From assembly GCA_944739405.2 (NCBI GenBank), contig OX123192.2:46428486-46492485 (forward strand): a stretch of 64,000 nt of DNA, written 5' to 3'. This stretch comes from Euclidia mi. Taxonomy: Eukaryota > Arthropoda > Insecta > Lepidoptera > Erebidae. Of this stretch, positions 44,607-56,270 are shown in pieces (the stretch's first letter is position 1; the number at the start of each line of letters is the position of its first letter). Position numbers and translations under genes: made by a program. Below the pieces are notes generated by a model that was not told the DNA's origin, ran no database searches, and was given only the letters and a program-made list of their open reading frames with translations.

Positions 44607-46286
44607 CTAATCGGTTGGTAGACGTGACAATGTTGCAACCGCTCTCCTCAGAATCGAACCATCCACCAAAACCTCAGCAAATAGGGGAACTCCATCAGCC
44701 CCAGCTACTAAACGAATACTGCGCCCCCTGCGCCATCTGAGTGGCGGAAGGTTAGCCTCCTTGATCAAAACGAGGTCTCCAATTTTGGATGGATCGGTCT
44801 TGTCGGTCCACTTAACGCGTTGCTGAAGTATGTGCAAATATTCCAAATTCCAGCGTTTCCAAAAGCTCTGAGTAATCTGGCGTACCAATCCAAAACGCGA
44901 GAGACGACCAGGTCTCGTATCAATATAGGGGTACTCAGGCAAGGCGACAAGTGGGCGACCAATCAAAAAATGGCCCGGCGTAAGAGCCTCCAAATCATTC
45001 GGATCTGAGGAGATCGGGCACAATGGCCGAGAGTTCAAAACGGCCTCAATCTTACAAAACACAATTGCGAGTTCCTCAAATGTATGGACAGATTCACCGA
45101 TTGTCCTGCGCAAGTGTGTTTTGGCCGATTTTACAGCGGCCTCAAATATACCACCCCAGTGTGGACAATTTGGTGGGGAAAACAACCAATCTATCCCACG
45201 TCGGGCAAGCCTATTGCCGATATCAGCCTTGTTGGTTTCAAGGAAATTAATAACGTCATTCAAATAATTATAAGTGCCCTTGAAGTTAGTGCCGCAGTCA
45301 GAACGGATCAAGGAAGGCAGCCCTCTGCGGGATACAAATCCGTCAAATGTGGCTACAAATGCCTCGGTCGTAAGCGAGGAGACCAGTTCTAAGTGTACGG
45401 CCTTTGTGGAGAGACAAACAAAAACACACAAATAGGCCTTAACAGTCTTGCTGTTTCGAAGTGTCGACGTTTTCACCAAAAAGGGACCAGTGAAGTCCGT
45501 GCCAACACCGTCAAATGTCCTGCTTTCAGTTACTCGATCTGCCGGTAAGTCTCCCATCAAGGGCTGCATGGTAGAAGCCTTGAGCTTATAGCAAGGGATG
45601 CAGCGAAAGACTACACTCCGAATAACTCTTCGGGCAGACAAAAGCCAAAACTCGTGTTGCAAAATGGCCAACAGCGCATTACAACCAGCATGCGAATTTT
45701 CAAGGTGACGGTCAGTTACCAACAAGCGTACCAAATGACCGTCCTTAGGTAACAAAAGGGGGTGACGTGCTCCGTAAGGGAGGTTGGCGTTCTTGAGACG
45801 CCCTCCAACGCGCAAGAGACCCGTTTCGTCCAAAAAGGGGTTCAATTTAGATACAGCGCCCGATAATTTCAATTTCCCTGACTTAAGGATAGCAATCTCC
45901 TTGTCAAAATGCGCCAATTGCACAGAACGAATCCAAAAGGTGAGGGACTCCTGTCGCTTCTGTGGTGAGAGAAACGGTGCCAGACGTTTTTGTTGTGGGT
46001 GCCTAAAATTAAAAACAAAACGCTTTATCCAAGCAGTAACACCTAACAACTTGTCAAGGGAGCTGTAACGATTCAACAAAAAATCGGGGTCGAAGGCGCA
46101 TTCCACCTTTTCAAGAGCGAGTGTTCGCAGACCCGGCAAATTAGAAGTATTCAAAACTGGCGTTCGAGGCCAATCAATTTCTGGTCGACTCAACCATTCC
46201 GGACCCCACCACAGCGAATGACCTATCAAACTAGGCGTCAAGCATCCGCGCGAGGCACAATCAGCGGGGTTGAGCTCACCTGGCAC
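44607..46286 (-). pseudogene. BEL/Pao integrase (right arm)
   Basis: 559 codons, identical in translation to the left-arm frame. Zinc-binding and DDE residues are all present. Confidence 0.85.
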
Positions 46287-46864
46287 GTGTCTCCAAACAA
46301 GCTTGACTTCGAAACGCGGTTAGCGACAAATACCTCCAAGGTGTGGACAGACGCCTTCAACCAACAAAGAACAATTTGGCTGTCTGTCCAGGCGTAGGTC
46401 CCATTAATACAAATGCTATTACCCCAAGTACTAGACACGTGGTTCAATAAGCGTACAAGTAGTGCTGCTCCCGAGAGCTCCAATTTTGAAATGGTCAAAG
46501 ATGTCCGAAGGGGTGCTACCTTGCTCTTCGCTATGATCAGGGAAACTCTCACCTGACCTGAGGCACTGACTGTGCGCAAGTACACCACGGCTGCGTGACC
46601 GCGTTCCGAGGCATCACAAAACCCATGAAGGGTGGCCTTGTACTTCCCGGGAGGAAGGATGGGACGAGGCAAGGAGATCTCGTTGACGGCAGGCAGTGAG
46701 GATACAAAGGAGGTAAATTCCTCAACAAGAGTACCGCGTAGAGGTTCGTCCCAGGTCAATCCTGCTGTCCAAAGCTTCTGCAAGAAGCATTTTGCCCAAA
46801 ATATAACAGGACAAATCCAACCGTTAGGATCAAAGGTTTTGGCGACAGTAGACAACACGAGACG
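46238..46864 (-). pseudogene. BEL/Pao RNase H region (right arm)
   Basis: Same as the left arm except GNSIC for GKSIC (an A/T difference near 46,420). Confidence 0.85.
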
Positions 46865-48140
46865 TTAAGTCCAAGAACAAGGCAATTTCAGCTCTACGTT
46901 ATACGTAAAGATGTCTTGGACTGGTCTGTACTGAACGCCGAGAACAGCCATCATGGCGGGGTTGTCAACAATCTCAAACAAATGTGGATCCTGCTGATGA
47001 TCCTCTGGCAAGCCTTCCAAAAGCGCTGGTGAGTTGGAAATCAATTTTCGCAACTCATAACCAGCGGAGGACAAAATACCTATCAATTCGTCCCGCAGAA
47101 GGATCGCCTCGTCCGCTGTGGAGGCGCCCGAGCAAATGTCATCGACGTAAATATCGTCTTTCAAGATGGCGGAGGCTCGTGGGAAACGTAAGCCTTCACG
47201 GTCTGCGAGCTCCCAAAGAGAACGTATTGCCAAGTAGGGGCTTGACCTTAACCCGTACGTATTAGTATTGAGCTCGTAGACGACCATGGGATCACGAGGA
47301 GACTCTCTCCAAAGGATTAGCTGGAAGCAACGGTCATCAGGGTGGATAATCGTCTGCCTGAACATCATTTTTATATCGGCCACAAAGACAACCTGATGTC
47401 GCCGGAAGCTGGTGATGACGTCACAAAGGTCCTTGACCAACTTGGGACCAGAATGCAAGCATTGGTTCTAGGATACGCCCGTAGAGGTCTGCGCAGAACC
47501 ATCAAATACTGTGCGCAGTTTGCCAGTTGATGGCTTCAATACCGCATGATGCGGGAGAAAGTAGTGCTCCACCGAACGCCAATCCAAATTTGACACAGAC
47601 ATGTGTCCCAATTGTTCATATTCTCTCATGAACTCAATGTTCTTCTGCCTGAGCTCTTGATCACGACCCATGCGGCGCTCCATAGCCAACAATCTCTTTT
47701 CGGCTAAAGGTCGTGACTCACCAAGCGGAGGCCGAACAGACAGGAAGGGTAGCCTCGTAATAATCCGACCAGAACGGAGTCGACCAGTGTTGCTCTGGAA
47801 GAACAGCTCGCACTCCTCATGTTCTGGATTGAAACGGGCAGCTTGAGGGGGCTCCTCTACCTCCCAAAACCTCTGAACTGCATCAGAGAGAGCAGAGCCT
47901 ACAGCCAACAAATTATCAAGTTCAGGTAGAGGGGGGTCCCTAGGTACAGGTCCCATCAAAGCAAATCCAAATATGGTCGGGATGGCAGTCAAACCATTTG
48001 GCACCAAGATCCGTTTCCCACCAATCAAAATTCCACCGAGGACATCAGAGCCAATCAACAAATCGATTTGTCCCGGTGTGTCAAATTTGGGGTTTGCCAG
48101 TTCCAATCCCGATGTCAAATTCACCACTAATAATAAAATA
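46865..48140 (-). pseudogene. BEL/Pao protease and RT (right arm)
   Basis: The CT run is two bases shorter than in the left arm, so the protease-RT frame is open through 'SALSDAVQRFWEVEEPP'. Instead a TTG to TAG change (stop at 47,468-47,470) cuts the frame after DGSAQTSTGVS; RT resumes at 'HSGPKLVKDLCDV' with the YVDD box. The two arms were thus inactivated at different places after duplication. Confidence 0.85.
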
Positions 48141-48900
48141 AATAAAATAGGCTTGTATATCATAGCTATTTTCATAGTATAATGTCATACGGTATTATCT
48201 TGTGGGGAAATGCTGCCGACATTCAGACCATCTTTATTTGCAGAAAAGAGCTATTCGAGCAATTTATAATTTGGATTATGGGTTTTTGTTAAGGAATAAA
48301 TTCAAGGAAATAAACATTTTAACAGTTGCATGCCAGTACATTTATTCCAACCTAATATATGTATTCCAAAACAAGGCCTCATACTCAAAGAAAAGTGATA
48401 TCCACAATTTGAATACTAGAAATAAGAGCAAACTAGTAGTGCCGGCCACCCGCCTATAGAAAATAAAAAAATCTTTTCAAGGCCGATGTGTGCGCTTTTA
48501 CAATAAAGTGCCAAGCGATATACAAAATTTAAGTTTTAATGAATTCAAAGAGGTTATAAAACGTAAACTTTGTCAAAAAGGGATTTATTATTGGAGTATT
48601 CGGTGCTAGATTATATTGAAGACAAAAATGCTTGGGATTAATTAGCTCGGTCCTACAGGCTACTTATGTTTAATTATTGTTAAGTTTCATGTGAGTGTGT
48701 GTTATTGGGTCTATATTATGTTAGTTTAGTACTTTTATATTATTATTAAAAACCCTTATTAATTTACAAACACATTATAGACACACCAGCTCATACACCT
48801 ATGAAAAAATCAATGTAGTTACTAAGTTTTTAATTAAATAGAATCAAGACGATGAAAAGAGTGGCCCGTGAGTTTCTTGCCTGATTCTTCTCACGAGGCT

Positions 48901-48972
48901 CTACTTTCTGAACAGGCATTTTATTTCAATGCTCCATTGAGCATTGAAATAAAGTGCCTGTTCAGAAAGTAG
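48901..48972. repeat. 72-bp hairpin (right arm)
   Basis: Mirror of 26,101-26,172, including its single mismatch. Confidence 0.85.
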
Positions 48973-49035
48973 AAAAGTAACTTTAAATGCAAATAAACAT
49001 AATTATGTTAATTTGCATTTAAAGTTACTTTTCTA
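48970..49035. repeat. 66-bp near-perfect palindrome (right arm)
   Basis: Mirror of 26,038-26,103. Confidence 0.85.
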
Positions 49036-49114
49036 TTTTTTATTTGTATGACCTTTCTGACGTGTCCAAAAAAATTAAACATTTTTATGGAAATAAACAA
49101 ATTTGAGTTTGAAT

Positions 49115-50527
49115 AAATTAATGATGAGCAAGTTTGAGAACTTTAAGACGGTCTAAGTTACAAGAGATCAGTTAATCTGGTTCGTGTTTGGAAACTAGGA
49201 TTCGGTTTGAGTTGCAAAAAGAAAAAAGGTTTCTAGTGAATGCGTAAGACGTGGCTTGACCTATGTTGTTAATATAGGTACAACTTAAGTAACACTTATA
49301 AATGTTACTATTTTAAATCTGTTTGTCACTGATTCAATGAATCCGAATTTAGGTATAATATTCTAAAGCTATAACGACTACAAAGAATAGTCAGCTGATC
49401 AATTTAATATCTCAACAATTTTTACTTCGTAAGAACATCGAACTCATAGAAACTTAGTATAGACTAGTTGTAGAAATGCGACCACTAAGGGGAAATATAT
49501 ATATATATAAACAATCTAATTAAATTTGATTGCACGTACAGCGTTGAAGTAAGAATAATTTGAAATGGTCGCACAGTACGATTATCACTGCAAATGACCT
49601 GAGTGCATTGGGTTCAATTGCCTTGGGAAGAATATCATCTGAGTCTCAAATAGACTGGGCGTTCTTTATATCAGTTGTTTGAATATCAGTACAGTTGCCT
49701 ACGACATAGGATTTATTGGTACAAATACTATAAATTTTAAACCTCGATTTTATAAGAGAACAAGATTTCCACCTTGGCTCCCCCAAACTCACCAATCTAT
49801 TGGTGAAAACCGTACAAAAAAGGCTTAATTTCATAAAATTAATAGCTATATTCTAAAAGCAACTTATGTCAAATAAACTCATACAAATTATTTAAAATTC
49901 ACGAAATTTTATTTTAAGTCAGTTGTCCTACATAACTGAATTGAATACCACATCGCGAAAAAGATATTGTTCCACCTTTTGATAAACTAAGCGAAAATGC
50001 TTTAGTATGTAAGACACTCCATCTAATTCAGTCCGACAGCCCTGTATCAGCTCGCAATATTCACTGACATGCATTATTCAGTTTCGTTACTCCCCAGCCT
50101 CAACGGAAAATAAATCGAAAGGATACCATTTATTCATTCGAAGGTACCCTTTTTGTTCACGTTTTGGACGAGTGCTTATTGGGAGTATTTGTTTGGATAA
50201 TATAATCATAGTTTGAACCGAATATGTTGGGTCGTAATCTTGGTTTTATAGATAGGTGAAGTTATGAGTTGTCTTAAAAAACTGAATTAAGTCTTACACA
50301 CACAAATCATTAATCCAAAAAAACCACAAAGCCACTACCAGGTTCAGTAAACAAAAAAAAACATTTCAATATAAAGTGCTACAAGGCACAATTTTGGCAG
50401 AACACGGTCCTAATATACACGATTAACAGGAAGCCTAACAATTTCAAGGCTCTATAAATCTGCCTGATTATACGCGGATATATTTAATCCTTTATGTGTT
50501 TCATTCTATATAAAAATCGTTTTTTTT
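49115..50527. other. No gene recognised (right arm)
   Basis: Mirror of 24,546-25,959; single differences near 49,432 and 50,109. Confidence 0.45.
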
Positions 50528-50815
50528 TGCGTTAACTATGGTGGTTTTGGCACATGGAGAGGATGGATGACGAAAAACTGAACAAGAAGATAAATAAGGC
50601 AAGTGTGAATGGGACAGGACGAAGGTAAAAACCAAGGTGGACGTTCTCTGGCCAGATTGGAGACATCTTAAAAAGGGTTAGAAGTACCCTAAACAGAAAA
50701 GCATACATGAGAAATTTGATGGAAGTGAATTAAGCAAGAGAGATATACCTTGCAAGTAGCGTTTCGTAGTCTCTACCTGCCCCTTCGGGAAACAGGCGTG
50801 AGGCTATTTATGTTT
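50528..50815 (+). pseudogene. RTE-type LINE 3' fragment (right arm)
   Basis: Mirror of 24,258-24,545; the shared SINE/LINE tail is at 50,777-50,812. Confidence 0.65.
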
Positions 50816-52605
50816 ACTATGGCTGATGATGCCCGCTTATTACCATTTTTGAGCGTTAACTTCATTGCATCGAAGAGTTTCTCTTTATACTTTTAGCCGG
50901 AACCTACGATTAGCAGATTAGCAGTCAGTGTCCTAATGCGCTATGCTTGTTAGAAAGGGAGGATCCTGACTGATAATTGCAAGGCCCTTATCTTCCAGAA
51001 ATAATTAAAATTGGGACAATTTTTTTATGAGTTAGCTGACAAATAAATGTATCAGGCACTTTTCAAATAGCGGTGAAACTGGTCATAAATGTTATATTAT
51101 AATTATATACTCATCTGGCAAAATTAACAAAAGCTAACTTACTTAGTACAATGTACATAACATAATAGCAATTTTGCATGTGTTTTAAGTAGTCGAGGTT
51201 TTCATGTACTGAAGCTAGAAATTTGTGTCAGTACTATATAATATGACCCAACATTATTAGAATAAAATAATTCCCATAAAGAAATTACTATAAGTAAGTA
51301 AGATGAATATTACATGACCAGTATACTACCCATTTATGTTGTAGGTATGATTTTTATGAATGCTGCTTTGTCAAATGTACCAAAAATGTACTTTTAAAGC
51401 GATTTATAATAATGCATGACCATAAAGTCGGCTACCGTATCTATATCAAACTGTTCTACCTTTTATTGCTTTCAGCTATTAAGTAATAAAAATGAAAGAC
51501 CCGTATCAGAATACTACGATATCAAATGGCCCCACTAATACATAAGTACTCTATTCATGCAATACCTAATACATACCTAACTCCAAATGTGTTCTAAAAA
51601 TAAAACTTAATCATTTCGCTCAATTGCTATTTAATTAACAAAGCCTTTACTCAGACACATGGATGGTAAACAAAAATAGAACCTAATTGATTTTGCTTCC
51701 CAATAAAACCTTATTGGTTAAAGAATATAGCCTGATACCCTTAATGTTGGCACGAGAAGGGCCGATTCGTTTCACCATTCAATAGAAGAACCTGTGAGAA
51801 GCTGTTTAGTTAATCCGCTTATCCTTCTACTAAAAAAATCCATGCATAACTACCCGCAAACGTTCTTTCAAAACCAATGAAGGTTTTATTTGAAAAATTA
51901 TTGACGCTCTCATTTTAGACGAGCAATGTATGTAACGCACTGAGTAGCTGTCGTGCATTTTTCTGTAATTAAAACCTCCGTGACTTGTCTTGAGGGGGGG
52001 GTTCGCTAAGGCACGCACCGTAATCAGTGCTAAGTCATTTCATTGCTCGATATAAAGGCTACTTTGTAGGATAAATTAATATTATTCGAGATTGAGAGAG
52101 CCTTTCGAGATAACGCTTGATCCGTATATCTGACAGTTTTATTAGATTCCTTTTTGGGAATATTTTATTTGGAGAAGGTGATAGTTGGCTTCGAGTGTTA
52201 GTATTGGCATGCAAACTTATCTTTTTTCGTTTGCTCTTGTTATTGATATTAGGTTGTGTTTGTACAGATGGTGTTATGTCTGTGTTTAATATTATTACTA
52301 TGTTATTTATAGTTACTATATCTATTGATTCAGGCTTTGGCTATTGACTTATTGAAGGGAATAGGGATATGGTATGTACATTAAAGTGTGTAAGTTCACG
52401 TTATAATGATCGTATCTTTTATTGATAAAGGAAAATAATATGTGTTTCAGTATTCTCGGGTACTTACAAACGTTTTGCCAATTGACACAAATATAAGACA
52501 GACTTAAATCAACAGTTTGTGTATCGTTAAAAATGTTGTTCCATGTTTACTATGTGATCTAACTCACTACACTCAATGCATGGCAAAGTAAGTCAGCTGA
52601 GAATG
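50816..52605. other. No gene recognised (right arm)
   Basis: Mirror of 22,466-24,257. Confidence 0.45.
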
Positions 52606-52838
52606 AATATCATCATCATCATCAGCCTTTAACAGTCCACTGCTGGACTAGGCCTCTCCTTTGAAAGGAGGAATTGGCCTACTATACCACGCTGGCCAAA
52701 CGGGTTGGTATAGGGTTTGTATCAAGTTTTCCTTCTCTTACAGTGCTGTTCTCTGCATAATATTCTCCCTCTGTCGGCTCTTACGACACCCATGGGATGA
52801 TATGGGGTGGTGACATTCCGTATTCTTAATCCGTCACC
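52606..52838 (-). repeat. (TGA)n-tailed dispersed repeat (right arm)
   Basis: Mirror of 22,235-22,465, with a slightly different tail. Confidence 0.6.
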
Positions 52839-53005
52839 ACACAGAATGAAAATGAAATCCTAAAATATTCATTTACATGTAGTTATTACAATATGCTGTT
52901 CATTTTAAGACTCAGAAGACAAACCTGTATCGCAAACCATTATCTAGGTATACCCTAAGTTCTTGGTGGGAACCCTATGCACCCTACTTTTATATAACTA
53001 AATTC

Positions 53006-53247
53006 TATCTAAATGACTGCCGCCATGGTCCAGCGGGTTGCGTATGCGTTTGCTGATCACGAAGACTCGTGTTTTGAATGCCAAGTCGGGTAATTGAAAA
53101 ATACCAGCACGGAATCTATCAAAGTGCCCGGTGACGGCAATAGGCTTGCCGCCTAAAACATGGGACATACAAATTAATATGATTGCCAAATGTCAGTGTA
53201 ATGTTACACCTCTGCCTACCATTTCGGTATTACAGGCGTGAATCTAT
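53006..53247 (+). repeat. SINE-1 copy (right arm)
   Basis: Mirror of 21,826-22,067. Confidence 0.65.
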
Positions 53248-53601
53248 AAAAATAAACCTAAAATGAGTATTTTCAAACTTTATTTTGCCATTGACTCTAG
53301 ACGGTTTTTAAATATAACTCTGGCATTGAATTAAGTCCAGATTACACACTAGAAGCAAGTGCACAAAGTTAAGTAACTATGTAGGTAGTTGTATATTTGA
53401 AACTCACGCGGTTTTCTGAGTGCTTGCCCACTCAAAAAGTGTTGTCTAACCCCTTTGACGAGGAAGTAGTTATCAGATGACCGAAGCCAACATTTTAACT
53501 TTCAATTGAGGCAATTTTGTGATCGAATTCCACCGAGGGAGTAAATATTTATAGTTACTCTAGCTTCACAATTTGCTTTTGAACTTTTATGCTCCAAATT
53601 C

Positions 53602-53865
53602 ATGAATGTAAAGTATATTGATATGGGTTTCGCTCACTGGTTACCTTATCGTAAATTCTTTAATAAACATGTTTCCCAAATAATACATAAAGAGATACTT
53701 AATGCAAATTATATTTTAAAGTACAATGAGTATATTAAAAATAAAAATCAAATTGACACATTATTTATTGACCAGAGCACTCAAACTGACAACATTGTAG
53801 AAACTATTGAAACCACGAAATGTTATAATGATACCGCTAACAGCCCTATTACTGCAAGTCCATAA
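53602..53865 (+). pseudogene. LINE ORF1 C-terminal remnant (right arm)
   Basis: Identical in translation to 21,208-21,471. Confidence 0.5.
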
Positions 53866-54709
53866 TTTTTTTGTGTATAATGTAGTACATATTTTACATC
53901 AGAACATTAATGGTATTATAAGTAAATCAGATCTTTTATGTATAAATCTACAATGGCTATTAGATCAGAAAATTTTGACTGATGTAATTTGTCTTACTGA
54001 GCATAATATGATAAAGGATGACTTAAAGTTACTATATATTTCAGATTTCTCTCTCGCAACTTCTTTTTGCCGTAAAAATTGACGGCGAGGTTCTTGCATA
54101 CTGGTCCATAAGAACCAAGAGTTTAAAGTTGTTTCTCAAATAGCGTACACCAGTATTTCAGGAATTATCGAATGTTGTGCCGTGGAACTTACAATACATA
54201 AATTGATAATTATTTGTGTCTATAGGCCACCACAAACCACCGTACAGCAATTCGAAGATTTTTTCCAAAGATTAAATATTATACTGCGTGAATTATGCTA
54301 TACCAAGAAAAAAAATATTATGTGCGGTGATTTTAACATAGATACCTTAATAAACACGAAAGCTTGTAGAGACTTATTAGAATTAAAAAATACTTTTAAT
54401 CTTAAATTAGCAATAAATGAGCCTACACGCCTCCAAAGTGGTACATGTATTGATAACTTCATGCATAATATCAAAGGATCAAATTATAAACTTTATGAAT
54501 TTGCTCTATCTGACCATACCGCTCAGATGTTGTCTTGCCCAGTTAAAATGACTTGCCGCTTTTCACACTGGTATATTGAGAGAAGGGACTATAGCAAAGA
54601 AAATATTGACAAATTTAAAAACTACTTACAAGCTATAAGTTTTAACGAAGTATTTGATACGGATAATCCTGATATAGCATTTGACATTTTTATGACATGT
54701 TTACACTAA
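53807..54709 (+). pseudogene. LINE APE-type endonuclease (right arm)
   Basis: CGA to TGA at 54,080-54,082 stops the frame after FCRKN. Past it, the remaining catalytic motifs (VYRPPQT, GDFNID, LSDH) are intact and the codon after LSDHTA is CAG, where the left arm has TAG. The frameshift into RT near 54,700 is shared. Confidence 0.8.
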
Positions 54710-56088
54710 TTTATTATTTATGTTTTCCTTTGAAATTAATTAGAAAAGATTCCCGTAGAAAACCTAAATGGATAACGAAAGGTATAAAAACATGCTCAAA
54801 GCGTAAGCGTGATCTACTTTGGCGGTATAGGAAAAATCCGAATGCGCATAATAAAAGTATGTTTAAACAATATTCTTCACGTCTGACCAAAATTATTAAG
54901 TTGACCCAGAAATCGCAAAATGACTACATGATTAAAACTGCCTGTAATAAATCTAAGGCAACATGGTCAGTGATAAACCACAATAAACAATGCATTCCCA
55001 TCGAAGAAATAAAACAAATAAATGTAAATGGTAACATTATCGAAAATCCAATTGACATTGCTGAAAATTTCAATGCTTTTTTCGTAGGAATGGGCTCAAA
55101 TAATAATGTAAACGATACAAAATCTACAAAAGCGTATACAATCAATAAAACCGTATCACAATCTCTTTTTATGATGCCCACAACGCCTTTTGACATTAAT
55201 AGAAGAATACATTCCTTAAAAAACACAAATAGCACTGGATATGACGATGTACACACCAAAATTCTTAAAGCTGTATCTGATATTATATCACCTATATTAA
55301 GCTACATAATAAATGCCTGTATAGTGTCTGGGGTGTTTCCAGACAAACTAAAATTTACTATTGTTAAACCGCTTTACAAAAAGAACGATAAACTCGACAT
55401 GCACAATTATAGACCGATAGCCTTAATACCGACTATGTCGAAGATATTTGAGAAGGTCATTGGAAACCATTTAAACACTTTCTTTGAAAAATATGATATA
55501 TTCGCTGATGAGCAAGTGGGTTTCAGAAAACAGAAATGTATAAATTTAGCAGTATACAAATTTCTGCAAACTGTTATGACTGGCTTAAATAATAAAAAAC
55601 ATGTCACTGCCCTGTACATGGATTTAAAGAAGGCGTTTGATTACGTGAATTATAATTTATTATTTAATAAGTTGGAAGCATATGGAGTAAGGGGAAATGT
55701 TTTAAATCTTTTAAAGTCCTATCTGTCTAACAGAACTCAGTGCACTCAGATCACACGTATTTGTTCAAAAACTAAAAAAGAAATTGTATTCTCATCTGAA
55801 TACCGTGTGGTAAATCAAGGTGTGCCGCAAGGGAGTATTTTGGGTCCCTTGCTTTTCATTATATATATCAATGACCTACCTAGAAATATCAAACAAAATA
55901 TTGTATTATTTGCTGACGATAGTACGGTCATGTTCACTAATGAATGTAAAGACACAATAGAAAAGGATATGAATGACACACTTGCCCAAATCATTGAATG
56001 GTTTAAATTTAATAATTTGGAAATAAATCTTGACAAAACTAATTTAATGACATTTAGAAATCAAATTGACAGAACTGAAGGAATTGAA
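54697..56088 (+). pseudogene. LINE reverse transcriptase, cut by the arm boundary
   Basis: It matches the left-arm RT to residue ~464 (RTEGIE), past the FADD box, and then runs into unrelated sequence: the frame reads on to 56,211 as a chimera. The thumb region and 3' end are absent. Since the left copy continues normally, this end marks where copying stopped. Confidence 0.9.
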
Positions 56089-56265
56089 AAACAGATTATT
56101 TTATTGAAAAACAGATTAATTTCATTACATCCATTTTTTGATCAGGCCGGCCGGCGCAGTTATAAATATATATTCAGACCTTTGAACTGGGCTAAAAACT
56201 GGATGAATTAATCGCTTCTACTAATCTCTGCAAACCTTACCCAGTTCAAGCCCAGACTCTGAACA
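56089..56265 (+). repeat. LTR-B, last 177 bp
   Basis: Its last ~105 bp match the end of LTR-A ('actggatgaattaatcgctt', 'cttaccca', 'agccca.actct') and it ends ACA. It lies directly before the second GTCTC. Together with 36,630-37,173 it makes a 721-bp LTR interrupted by the right arm. Confidence 0.75.
56187..56255. repeat. LTR-B terminal hairpin
   Basis: CTGGGCT with AGCCCAG and AACTGG with CCAGTT pair, enclosing the conserved 'atgaattaatcgcttc' loop region. Base changes relative to LTR-A are compensated in the stem. Confidence 0.65.
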
Positions 56266-56270
56266 GTCTC
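56266..56270. repeat. Target-site duplication GTCTC, right copy
   Basis: It matches 36,625-36,629. Read on the minus strand, the copia codons on the two sides (..N-E-T and F-S-P..) join in phase through this pentamer. Confidence 0.8.

Larger units (their letters stand above)
43970..48140 (-). mobile_element. BEL/Pao retrotransposon, 5'-truncated (right arm)
   Basis: Inverted copy of the left-arm element with the same truncation, the same TAA between RT and RNase H and the same frameshift before integrase. It differs in its private mutations, listed under the parts. Confidence 0.85.
48145..49114 (+). mobile_element. CR1-like LINE 3' end (right arm)
   Basis: Mirror of 25,960-26,930. In this orientation the reading 'MSYGIILWGNAADIQTIF' is visible directly from 48,182, before the frameshift that leads into 'KRAIRAIYNL'. 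Confidence 0.75.
37174..56088 (-). repeat. Right arm of the inverted repeat (derived copy)
   Basis: An 18,915-bp reverse complement of the left arm; without the insertion at 38,148-39,539 it is 17,523 bp. It begins in the middle of copia RT (...HETG) and ends in the middle of the LINE RT (...RTEGIE), with unrelated sequence on either side. It therefore is a cut-out copy inserted between the two parts of LTR-B. Confidence 0.97.

Noticed and set aside
37174..56088. A simple fold-back sequencing chimera as the explanation of the palindrome
   Set aside because: The arms differ by private stops, indels and a 1,392-bp insertion, and the right arm re-enters the interrupted LTR at its far end. A haplotype misassembly is not excluded and is listed as a check.
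54697..56211. A 504-aa LINE protein with a novel C-terminus
   Set aside because: The last ~40 residues are LTR-B sequence read through the arm boundary.
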